Shown here one piece after another: positions 11,508 to 22,600 of a stretch of 64,000 bases of DNA. Numbering within the stretch: the stretch's first letter is position 1; each line of letters opens with the position of its first letter. Location: assembly GCA_030267565.1 (NCBI GenBank), contig BRXU01000012.1, positions 928,501 to 992,500 of the forward strand, given 5' to 3'. The notes beneath the pieces were generated by a model that made no database searches, was not told the origin of the DNA, and saw nothing but the letters and a program-made list of their open reading frames with translations. This DNA comes from Pleodorina starrii (taxonomy: Eukaryota > Chlorophyta > Chlorophyceae > Chlamydomonadales > Volvocaceae). The position numbers and the translations under genes were made by a program.

Positions 11508-13200
11508 CTTCTTTGCGGCCAATTTGCTCCCCGTGTCGCTATGGCTGGAATATAATTGACTGGAGAAATGTTCAGCGGCGTGTTGGCGGTTGATCTAGCT
11601 ATTCCGGCGCTTACGGTTGTGCGTGCCTGGGATTTCAGCAGCATGGGCATACACGTGATGAATGCGTCGCGTCGGATGAAAGGGTTGTCATTCATACCAA
11701 ACTACGCACAGGGTAAGAGGGACACACGCAAGGAGCATCATTGTGCAGATGACTTCAACCGACATTGAAGGCGAAGGCAAGCGACAGGGGCAGTGAAGGT
11801 GTTGTGTTGAATTGTAGATATAGGTAGAGCTTACGAGCAGTGAAGACGCTCTAAGGGGGAATACATGTTTTAGAAGCGAGTACGTACGACATATTTAATC
11901 TTCCGCGCAGAAAGGCCAACAACAATGCTTGAAATATTTTAAAATACATTGTAAAATCTGATAATAGATTATTTGTTCAATAGCGTATTTGTAGCTGTAT
12001 TGCTGAGTGCAGCCTGCTGTGACTGGATTTGTTATTGCAAAGATTGCAACTTTAGAAATTACGTCAGCGCGGTACGTTAGCGCGGAGTCTTTGTTGCAAG
12101 GCAGCTTTCTAGGTGTGAGCGTTTTACTTGCAGACAGTCACGGTCCAAGTTCACCGTAGTTAACTTTCGCCACAGGTCATGATTTACAAATCCCTTCAAT
12201 GAAACGATAGAACGAAGTTCAAGGATGTACCATAAATTTACAGCATTGCGTATGGCGTAAGTTGCCAGAGACTGCGCCAACTATCGAACGGACAGACGTC
12301 CAGGGACGTCCGAACCTGTCCGGACGGGGCTCCGCCCCCCCCGAAGGCGCTTCGCGCCCGGGGGCGGTGCCCGAAATTCATGCATGTAAATTGGACATTT
12401 GCTCGCAATTGTGATTATCCCCGACAACTATGTTTGCACGGTTGCGCCGAAAACAAATGTTTGGTCATGATAGGGACGTGGCCAGAACAGGGCCCTGCAG
12501 GGCAACCTCCCCGTACCACTCTAAGCTTTTAGTCTAGAGTTTCAGACACTCACGTACCGTGCCCAATGAAGTAATGTGCAGATTGGGGACAATTACTGCT
12601 GACTCGGTTCGATTGCATCTCGAACCTCTCGCGGTGAAACTGCCCGAAACCACATTGTCAGAGCCCCTGAGGCGTCCTCACTTAGGCAGCGGGCATCCAG
12701 CAGTTCGACCCAAGTCCCAGGGCAATAGGCCTAAGGAAGTTCGCCTATTGCGAAATTCGAATGGCTTTACGTTGCGGTTCCCGAAACTCCGATTGCTGCA
12801 TACATGCGTATGATGACATTCGGCTTTGGAGTGTGATCCCGTCTGTTTAGCCGTTCCATCACTGTGAAACGTCCATAAAGTCTTGGGCATGTGTTGTCTT
12901 ATTATGGCTGTGTAGGCTTGCTGGTGTGACCCACGAGCTACCTTACTTTCGTCTCCCCCACCCACCCTTGCAATAGCCGTCATTTTCTAAGTGGCAATAG
13001 CAGAGCCGTCCGCAGGCACTCAACAATACCGTACCCACGGCTGATCGTCACGCAGCCCTTCGAACAATTATTGGTAATCATTGTTCGAAGTCGCTCACCC
13101 GTCGTGTGAGTTAAAGTTGCGAATCGTGCATCCCTGACGTGATTTCATTTAAAGGTCGTGCGGGCAAATACTATCGGATCATATGACTGCACACGAACAA
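11508..13200. other. Intergenic, GC hairpin and debris
   Basis: No recognisable gene. AT-rich sequence near 11880-12060 gives way to a GC-rich hairpin cluster at 12300-12370 (GGGGCTCCGCCCC, then GAAGGCGCTTCGCGC). A - strand open stretch at 12678-12983 (FGNRNVKPFEFRNRRTS) looks protein-like but has no family. Confidence 0.4.
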
Positions 13201-13214
13201 ACCATGGAATAACT

Positions 13215-13560
13215 GCATCCGCACCCCCAACCATGTAACACACACACATTTGTGTGTGTGTGTGTGTGTTACACGGTTGGGGGTGCGTGCCCCTCTCATG
13301 AACAAAAACCCATACGAGCCGAGGGCCCAAGGGAACTAAACCGCCTAGAAGCACGACAGTAGAAATACCGCCCATGCAGGAGAAGGAGATACTAGCGGCC
13401 AAAGCGACAAATGTAAAAGGCGCAACGGCGATGCAGCACACTTGCGACGATGCGTCACCGTTGTAGGATCGGTCCGCCGGCTGCTGGCGAGGTGGGCTCC
13501 ACGCAGAACAGCTGACCACATAATGCTGCGTATCGCACAAATGGTTCAAATACGATGATG
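13215..13560 (-). mobile_element. LINE 3' end, with a second tail abutting in inverted orientation
   Basis: On the - strand this reads a GC-rich 3' region containing GGGGCACGCACCCCCAACC and then GTGTAACACACACAC. About 150 bases match the LINE 3' end at 28268-28410. On the + strand the sequence just left of the junction also reads GCACCCCCAACCATGTAACA, so two LINE tails face each other. Together they make a hairpin centred near 13247. The coding part of the element is missing or too decayed to see. Confidence 0.65.
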
Positions 13561-14140
13561 ATGGGAGTGTCTCGGCCAGGCAAGGGAGAAAGTGACGATG
13601 GACGACCTTACATATCTCTTCCGCTAGGCCAGCTCCATAACCTAACGAAAGGAGCCCACTAGTTACTCACAGCCGACTGCCTGAGAGCAAATCGAGACAA
13701 GGCGAAGATCCAAGGACTCGACTAAAATACGCAAAACGACTGTACTGTACGACATCTTACTCCCAAGGCCTATCTTTCAATCTATCGATCACACTATTTA
13801 GCTGTTATCCAGCTCCTCTGTAATTAATTAATTTTCAAGATCTTCACGTAAGCAACGGCAGAATTCGGACCGCCGGCAAGCCGAACCGCAGTGTGGTTAT
13901 GACAAATGTTCGCTATGCATACATAGTTGGATGTCCAAAACGAAGAGACGCCGTCATATTAACATTTTCACATGAACAACACGGTATAAGTTGCCATATA
14001 CAGGGGTGCTGGATGCGTTGGAGCGAGTGCGGCCTCGGACCATGGACTCAGACCAACATCCTTTATACTGTTACATACACTATTTCTATTGTTAGAGTTT
14101 AATTATTTTATCTAGAGTTATCAATCTTGATTTACAGCGT
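13561..14140. other. Intergenic, nothing recognised
   Basis: Short open frames only. Near 13798-13825 the words TAGCTGTTATCCAGCTCCT repeat a phrase also present at 7912-7930 in the first ARM-gene intron, so this is probably shared repeat sequence. Confidence 0.4.
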
Positions 14141-14195
14141 ATCGAGCGAAGAAGGTTGGTCGTAATGCAGGCAGGCAGCGGGCAGGCAAGCAGAC

Positions 14196-14400
14196 AGGCA
14201 CGGACAGGGGCAACCCTAGGGGGCGGGGCCTCTTCATAAGCTCCGGCATAAGGGTTGGGGGTCTGTGTAGGTCGACGGACCCTGGCCAGGATCTGTGACG
14301 GGCCAGGGTCTGTGTCCGTTATGGGATGTCAGGAACTTCCTGACGCGTTTTACGGCGAGGGCTTTGCGTTTAAGTAAAGGCGCTGGGGCCCTTGCTGGGG
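14196..14400. repeat. GC-rich inverted-repeat cluster
   Basis: Contains GACCCTGGCC (about 14278) and its inverse GGCCAGGGTC (about 14300), the palindrome CAGGAACTTCCTG, and GCGAGGGCTTTGCGTTTAAG followed by AAAGGCGCTGGGG. It has no coding signal. It resembles the small GC hairpins elsewhere in the window and may belong to the neighbouring dispersed repeat. Confidence 0.45.
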
Positions 14401-14436
14401 CAGCCAATTAGTCCGAGTGGCACGACAATCCGTGTA

Positions 14437-14935
14437 GCCGCGTAACTTTGAGCGCGAAATATTCTTCTTTGCTTTTTAATAAACTGATAGCTTCTGGTCT
14501 CCTATATACCTCTGATCTACACTTCTCGCCTTCGCCGGCGAACGCGTTGACGTTATCACGCACCCGGAGCCATGAACCCCAACCAGCCGCCTCTGGCTGG
14601 CATGAACATGCCGACCAATCATAATCAGTTGTGTACTGCAACTATGCAGCAGCAGCCCTTCCAGGGTGCTGGCCAATGACTGGACAATCATGCGCTTATA
14701 ACGCCAACATGTGCATAAGAACGGGCAGCAGCGCGGCCGCAACTTGTGTAATCACCGCCCGTCTCATTGTCGTACTCACAATACAAACGGGATAAAAAAA
14801 CGGGCTTGCTTAAGCGCTAGATAAGGCTAACAAAAGTGGTTTCGGAGCCCTGAGTGGAAGCGGCCTTTTGTTATTAGCATAGTTAGGCGCCTGTTTTTTT
14901 TGTAGGGTCTAACAAACAAGCGACTCAGAAGACTC
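14437..14935 (-). repeat. Dispersed repeat, copy 1
   Basis: About 490 bases match 39763-40245 in the opposite orientation. Shared blocks include GTCAACGCGTTCGCCGGCGA, CATGCCAG(C/G)CAGAGGCGGCT, a region with GAAACCACTTT(T/A)GTTAGC, and TGAGTCGCTTG near the outer end. On its coding-like strand it reads GWGSWLRVRDNVNAFAGEG here and GWLGF then VNAFAGE in the other copy, suggesting a decayed transposon ORF. No family could be assigned. Confidence 0.6.
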
Positions 14936-15109
14936 CGCCTGTTATGGGCCGGCTAACAAGTGTCGTGTTTTCACTTGGGCCTAACGTTCATCATGTAACT
15001 GTTGTGCAGGGTAATTTTTGTAGGGCCACTTGCCGTACCGGAACGCTTAGAGGCTGGTGCATAGGTGCCCCACCTAACTTGCTGCATTGATCTTATGTAT
15101 GGAGCTCTA

Positions 15110-15775
15110 AGAAGTACTCAACACCGCAGAAGCTGTATGGACTGGTATGGACGACCCCTGCAGACACGGCCAACTCGGAATCAGATCGCCCTGGAAGACG
15201 CTTTGGTACCCTGAGTCACCTGTGTCGTGTTGAGTCGGAGTCGAACGAGTCGATCTGAGTCGAATTCATTCTGAGTCCAACTGCGTCGTCCTACCTGGAA
15301 TCGGAATGCCCTGGAAACCCACTATGTTATCCGACGCCTGTGTGTTGAGTCGAAGTCGTATCGTGTCGTACGTCGGGTATGTGTCAATCCGAGTCGATGT
15401 TCTTGCCAAGTCTGCTGTATGGAGGCTGTTTGCAGACAGGGCCTCACTAGCTACTGTGCACATACTTGACAATCTCGGAGGACTATTCAACGCCGCAAGT
15501 GATTTGTGGACAACCGCTGTTTTTTACCCGCCGTGTCGTGTTGAGTCGGAGTCGTATGAATCTAACTGAGACGGACTAAATGGAACTGGGTCTCACTGAG
15601 TCGGACTCCAGAAATTGAGGTCTGCTTCGTAAGGACCGTTTATCCAGCTAAACGTACTAATCACTGTGCGCATATTCGAGGGGCTCCTAGGACTACTCAA
15701 CGCCGCAAGTCCTGTTTCGACGGCTCCTGCAGACACTTCTTGCCTGGAATCGGAACGCCTGTGTCGCCCGTGGCG
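15110..15775. repeat. Degenerate GAGTCG satellite with higher-order units
   Basis: GAGTCG/GAGTCGGAGTCG words recur through the stretch, for example near 15232, 15255, 15344, 15390, 15542 and 15597. Longer phrases recur too: CTGCAGACAC, CCTGGAATCGGAA(T/C)GCC, CCTGTGTCG and CAACGCCGCAAGT. This indicates a decayed repeat of roughly 150-250 bases built from a hexamer. It has no coding signal. Confidence 0.55.
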
Positions 15776-15789
15776 CCTGACCTGGGGAC

Positions 15790-16165
15790 CAGCCTGACCT
15801 GGGACCGCTCTTCGATGGTCGCTTATATGAGCTTCAATATGCGGCTGTGTAGCCCCCTCCTTATGCCATTGCACGTTATCAAAGGCGTCATGCTTCTTTG
15901 AGTCAATTGGCGATCTTGGTGTTAAGAGCAAGTGCCTTTCGTGCTTTCCACGGCTGCAAGGATGCCTGCGCAAGAAAAGCGCCTTGACCTTTGTGTGTGG
16001 GCCGCCGCTCCAACTCTGCGATGTCTTCGCTCCATTACGAAAGGCTATGATTGTCGCAGTTCCTTGTAGTAACGTTGTAAGCCATTGCAACTCGTCCCGT
16101 CGTACTTTGCCCCGGGTCGTCCCTTGCTCCCTTGACGTCGCGCCACAGCCTCTCGACAACACACT
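15790..16165 (-). pseudogene. Possible TnpB/Fanzor-like remnant
   Basis: The - strand frame reads RRDELQWLTTLLQG, then ATIIAFRNGAKTSQSWSGGP and HTKVKALFLRR. This pattern (hydrophobic strand, small polar patch, GGP, K-V-K helix) reminds me of the region before the zinc finger in eukaryotic TnpB-like (Fanzor) proteins. No CXXC zinc finger or complete RuvC motif follows in frame, and the reading runs into the satellite. It is at best a decayed fragment, and a different transposase family is possible. Confidence 0.3.
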
Positions 16166-16625
16166 GCATAGTACACGTCCTGACTCTCACAAGGGCACGC
16201 CCTCCTCGACAACGCTGCGTCGACTTGTTTTCAACTAAATTTGCACGAACCATGACCTAATTAACTAAACGTGAGGTCGGAGTCGATAGTAACTATACCC
16301 CGCTGTTATCACTTGCACACGATGATGCTTTTATTAGCATTTTGTAAGGTTCAGCTCTGCGTCTATAAGTTGTCGTAGGTCCAGCGAAACAACTTGCTAT
16401 ATGGATTTACATGACATCACCCTTGCCCAAAGGCAGCCAGTCGACAAAGACATGGAAACGTAGGACCCGTAGAGCTGGACAGGTGCTCGCATGACAAGTG
16501 GAGTGCCAGAGGTACGTTTTCAGAGCACGACAGGCGGCGTCTTTAAGCAGAGATTGCACGTTTGCTTCAATGGGTCACTTCCTGCGCGTGTATTCCAAGC
16601 TGCCGCTGCGGTATGCCTCTTCCAG

Positions 16626-19600
16626 GCCTTCGGCTTCGCGCCAGCTCATATTGTAGCCGACCTGCAAGATATTGGCAATTGGAAGGTGTGAATAATGAGC
16701 ATTACGACGGTGGTCCTTGAGCGTCAAACAATAGGGCGCGGCCCTGAATGAAGCTATCTGGAGTTGAACTTGGGCTCAGAGGAGCGCGTTATAGTTTGTT
16801 GTAAGACATGGACGATCTGCCCTGCAGTCCCGAGCGACCGCCATCGACGTGCTTCACAAGTGCCTCCATGGAGTGGCTAGCCCCGCCACGCTCGTCCCGG
16901 CACTACCCGACTTTGTCACCTTCCTGATGGGTCTCGTTGGGGACCCAAACTTCAAAATTTCGGTATCTGCTATGTCAATCCTCGGGGACTTGGCCGCAAA
17001 GGTCGGCAACGAGCTGGGGCCCCACTTAAGGTAGGGTTCGGCGGCCATCCGTGGGGTCTCACGGGCCCACATGCGTGCGCTTGGCGAGGTTTGCTGCTGA
17101 ATATCCACTCTCAGCTGTGTTCATGAATTGGCAAACAGGCAAAGCGGGTTTCCTCAAGCACCTACATCCCGACAGTTTGGCGTTGACCGACGGTTGTGCA
17201 GCAACTACCGATGCGTTGCAAGTGTGCCGAAGGTGTTGGCCTAACGCCGCTGCCGTGATGCCTGGACGCGTGTACAGGGTTGTGGTGCCAGCTCTCCAGG
17301 AGAAGTTCACTGACAGCAAAGTCCAGGTCCGAAGCGCGGCCATGAAACTGGTGCGGAGGCTGATGACCGCCTGCTCCCCAGGCGAGGTGCTGGACCTGAT
17401 GGCGCCAGGCGGCTCGCACAGCAATTGGCGTGTGCGCACGGAGGTGCTCAACATGTTCATCATGGTGCGGCTCCGGGGACCACATTGCAACTTGCATTTC
17501 GTTGGGAGGGAGAGGTCTCCGCGTGCAGCGTTTCCCTTCAGGGGCCATTGTTGCGTTTCTTGCAGCCTGTCGTGGTCATAGGGGACAGCAGGCCGGGCGG
17601 CATGAGGGAGGCCCCGTGATCAGTCTTTTGCCACGGAAGTGCTTGAGCCATACGGCGGGGCCTCTCAACGTCAAGCATTTGGGTTGTACTCCAAGTTGAT
17701 ACCGATGCTGTCCGCGACCACAAGCCTACAACCGGACGCATTAGACTGACGCTTACAAAAGTATTTTAGCGTAAAAACTGGGAGCCGTAGAGGCCTGGCT
17801 GCCAATTGCATGTCGAGCGCTCACTTGGTCTCTGCGTGCCCTCTGGGCCAACCACGGTGATCGGCTGCTCGGCCGGCCCTACTGTGAGCACTTACCAGCG
17901 TCGCACGGGCTGGCCCAGGCTTCTCCGGTCTGCTGTGCCCCAATTCCGATGCGTGCACTCACCGCTCCTGTCCCATGCACGCCACCCCACGCTCCCTCCT
18001 TTTACTTCCTTCCCGGGGCCCTGCTTCCTCCCCCGCAGGCGCTGCTCAGCTTTGGCCCCGGCTCGTGCAAGCCGGTGGCGGCGTACCAGTTGCTGTCCGG
18101 TTGCCTATCAGACAGCAATGAGAAGGTACGGCTGGTGGCGCTGGAGGGTATGGCGGTGCTGCACAGCTGCCTGGTCAGTGGGGAGCTCTCGGCGCTGATG
18201 GCGGGGCAGAGGGGGGACGGGGCCGGGGCGGCGCTGCCGGAGGCGCTTCGCTGCCAGGTGGCGGCGCGGCTGGCCAACCCGGCTCTGCCCGGTATCAACC
18301 CAGACGGCATGGTGGAGCACCTGGTTGAGCTGCCCGCGGGGGAGAGCAACACGGCGGACATGCGGGTCGCGGAGACAGCGTTCGGCGGGGACGGAGGCGC
18401 AGCGACATGTAGGACGGAGGCAGGTGGGTGTGCTTGCTTGTTTACCGCTGTGTGATGGGGGCTGGTCATGGGCTGTGGTCGTGGCAAGATACGAGGTGAG
18501 GGCCATTTCGATGCTGCTTCCGCCGCCACGCTCTAGCGCCCCAACTGCAGCTAGACACACAAGAGTCCCAAACCACGCCCCTCACCCCTTCCGGTGGGTC
18601 ACCAAGCCAAGCCGGTTCAGCGTCTGCTGGCAGCTCCCATTTTCACTCCTCCACTAGGCAGGCATGCCTCCACTGCAGGCATTAGGCAAGCCTGCAGCAT
18701 GCGGGGCCGGGGATTCCTTGGGGGTGCCGGCAAGTTGGCTGCTGGCTCGCCGCAATCTTCGCGCATCAGCCCCCAACCAACCACGGGAAACCGCGATCAG
18801 CAGCTTCGAATGCCAGATGACGAGCGGCTGCCCAGCGCGCCGTAAAGACACGTGCAGATGCGGCACGCGCATCCCATCGCGTGCTCATGTTTGCGGGGGC
18901 CGCTTGGGAAAGCGCCGCCACTGCCTCTCGGCCGGCCCTCTACCACCGCCGGTGGACTTTCCCTTCAACACCCTCGTCCGCGCTCCGCGCAGGCGCCAAG
19001 GTGCCGTGGGCCGCGGAGAGCCCGACCCCGGCGCGGACGCGATTGCGCACCACTTCCAGCTCGGAGGAGCAGTCGGTGCCTCTGAATGGGCTCGACCACG
19101 GCCCCGGTCCCGGCCGGCCCGCGCCCAGCGTAGAGCTGGTGGGCCGGCTGTCCTCCGAGCCGCTGCCGGGCTGCCGCCGCGAGGCGGTGCCGCTCGTGCC
19201 GGACGTCAGCGGGCGGAGTGGAAGCGGCCATTACCAGCAGGACGACCCGGCGGGCGTCGACAGCCCGACGTACCGGGTGCAGCCCTTTGCGACCGCTCCC
19301 ATCAGGTGCGGCGTGGCTCTCGCTCGGGGCGTGGGCCTGGGATGCCAGAGATGCGGGGAAGGGCGTCTACGGGTTCCTGAAATGCGGCATCTGCATTTTG
19401 TTAAAAAGGGACGGGTCAATGTCTGTTGTTTCTGCAAAACAATGCATGCGTAGTACCGCTATTTGCGTTTGTGCTCTCTCGCATTGGCGCCCCTGGTGGG
19501 CGGGGGCGTATGTCTCACCCCGAAAGGCGAGGTCAATCATGTGGGGCATCACCCTCGGCCACCAGGGGGCCATAAGGGGGCGATGCCAAGATTGAATGGC

Positions 19601-22600
19601 ACTGCGTGCATAGCCCAGGCACAGCCCGCGGTGAGGCGGGTGTGGGGTCCGGGCTGTCCTGCGACCTACCGTTGGGCGCCTCGGTGCGCAGTCCCGAGCT
19701 TTCAAGCAAGCCTGTCGCTTGAGTCCAGCTGGCGGAGTGGCAGAACGTACTCGATAGCATTCGTTTTGTGGCAGTGAAGTTCAAAAAATTGGGTAAAAGT
19801 AGATGAGTCAAAATTGGCTTGCTTGCAAGCCGGCAGACATTCCTGACAATTAAAAAAGGAGTACTTTTGTGGAGAGAGTGAACATGCAAGAAGGAAGGTG
19901 GGGAGGAAGGGGGATGCGGGGCTGTCACGTGAGGAGCAATGGGGAGGTTGCCATTTCCCACTTCCCAGTGGGGCGGGCGGTGGGCGTGGGGGAACCTGCT
20001 TGTCAAGGCCGCCCATCAGCGGGCCCCAGCTTCGACGGCCCTTCGATGTCACTATGGTACTTATCCGTTACGATCCCCACGACGGCAGGTTCGGCTCTCA
20101 CGAGCCGCTGGGTGGAGATGCACCCGTCGCGTCAGCAACGGGCTTCGGTGCGAATGACCGGGGCCATCCCCAGCACTGCCAGGGCCACCCCGGCCGCTCA
20201 GACCTGGGAGCGCGGGCCCCGTCGCCTGCGCGGGGGGACGCCATGGCTGCGGCGGCGGCTAGCGGCATGCCCGTGCCCAGGGCGTCGCCCAGCTTGGACG
20301 GCCTTCAGGACCGCGGCGGCTGCGGCGTCCGGAGCTCGCATGGGCATGCGAGCGCGCTGCAGCCGCTCAAACACCACTGGGGAGGTGAGGGCAACGCAAT
20401 ACGCGACGCGAAGCGCCGCGCAACGGCGTTTTTTTACTAGTCCCTATCCTTCTGCTGCTATGCTTGCATCGTGGGCCCGCTCCGGCGCGCCGCCACCAAG
20501 CATTGCGACGCTGGCATCCTGCGGTGTCAGGGTCAAAGCCCATGTACGTCTCCCCGGCCGCCGCCGTCGTGTGCCAAATGGCGGCCGCTTGGATACCGCG
20601 TGCCCCCGCCATCCCGCAGCATCTCGGTCTTTGGAGAGCCACGGCCCGGTGGGCGTGGCGGCTGGAAAACGACCTGGGGAAACCTCCGAGGACAGCCCGC
20701 TGTCACCCACTCGCGGCTACACAGTGCTGGTTCATGGGAGGCATAGCGGGCCGGCAGGTGCGCGGGCTGCAGGGGGGGGGGCTGAGGGGTGCAGTCACGC
20801 AACGGCGGCGACAGGCGCGGGCGGTTCTGGGGTTGGTGGGTGGCTCTGGGCTACCAATGGGCCCACTCGCTGCGGATTCCGGGTCAAGTAGGGACGCCGC
20901 CACTGGGTAATTTTCTAATTTACCTGGCGGCGGGTCTTTTATACCTGTCAGGTCCCCAGCATCACCAGCTTCACCGCATCACAGGGCTCCACAGGGCTCC
21001 ACCAGTTGCACCTCTCATAACAGGGCTCCACTCCCTTCCCCGCCTCCGCCTGTACACGGACACCCACCCATCCGGATGTTTCCTATTACTTGTTTACTTC
21101 CAGGTATCGGTGATAGCGGCCAGCGGGACAGCCTTCATCTGCTGGTGCGCCCCGCCAGCGTGCGCACACAAGCGGCGGAGGAGCTGCGGGAGAAGCGCGG
21201 GCCGCCCCTGCACTCACACACGCACCCGCCAGCGCAGCCGAACCCGCACCAGCACCATCAACCGCACCAGCAGCAGCAGCAGCCCTTCGCCCTCTCGCAG
21301 CCGTCCGTGGAGTGGCTGCAGGGCAGCTTGGAACAGGAGCCGGCAGGCAAGGATGGGGAGGGGGCCACAGAGTGTCGGTGACCCCGCGTGTAAGTTCCAA
21401 AGCCAAAGCAAAGTCTTGGGTGGTGTTGGGAGTGGCGGTGGGGGTGGAGGAGGCAGGCGATGGGGGTGTCGCGCGCGCGTTGATATTTGGAACCCAAACC
21501 GCCTGGTCGTGAAAAAGGAAAAGTGGCCGGCAAGGCGGCGAAAGGCGGCAAAATCGCCGCCGTTGGCCGTGTTCGGGGCCCCTGGCAGAGCATTTGTGGA
21601 GAGTCCTGCATAGCCTGGCGCCCGTGGCTAAGCTGGGAACTGGTGCTTTAGGTCCGCGCGTTCCTACGTATTGAAGGGACGCGCGGGGGCCGAAAGCACC
21701 AGCTTAGCCACGGGCGCTGGGAACGGGTGCTTAGGTCCGCGCATTCCTTCAATACGTAGGACCCAGACATCACCTAGCAGGTGGTCTTCCGCTGCACCCA
21801 ATGGCCGCCACTCCATGTATGCTCTTCCCCCCCTCCCCCCGCCCTTGCCGCCGCGCGCGTTGTCCCAACGTGCCCGCTCCTCCGCCGCTTTGCAGTCAAC
21901 CGCCAGGAGACGTTCAGTCCGAGCAAGGCGGAGATGCTGGCCAGGCTCAAAAACCGGCAGATTGAAAAGAGGGCAGCCACCGCCACGCAGCAGTCGGTGG
22001 GTGGGTGCGCAACAGCCGTCGCAATTCCCACGCGCGTTCGTCTCGTGCTGTCCGCCTCCGCCCCGTGTCGTTGCGCCTTAGGCTTACCTTACTCACTGGA
22101 CTGGCGCAACCAAATCACCGAATCCGGATGAACGGACCTGACCCGCGGGCGGCTTCCGGGGTTACTTTCCAGATCAAATGGGACATCGGGTGCGCTTGCT
22201 CGCCCTGAATTCGCCCTGCTCGGCGCGGCATCCCAACGGCCCTCCTACGCCGCGTACTACACCCCCACCCCCCTGCCCGCTGCCCGGTCGTACTCGTTTA
22301 GGGCATGCCCATTCCGCACGCATGCCATCCGCAGACCCAACACTCGAAACCATTTTGGTCCACCCGCCTGCTGTTCATGGAGGGGGGAGACCCCGTGCCA
22401 AAATATCTGTCTCCCTCCTCCATGGTTTGTAACGGCTGGCTGGTTGCTGCAATAAAATCCCCATCGGCCCATTTCGGCGCTCTCAGAAACCTCCGTGCGC
22501 CCCGCCCCGCCCCGCCCTGCCCGCTCACCTGCGTCCCGTCATGTGCAGGACGCGTCGTTGGCCTCAGTCGACTCGGATGCCAGCTCTGCCCTGGGATCGG

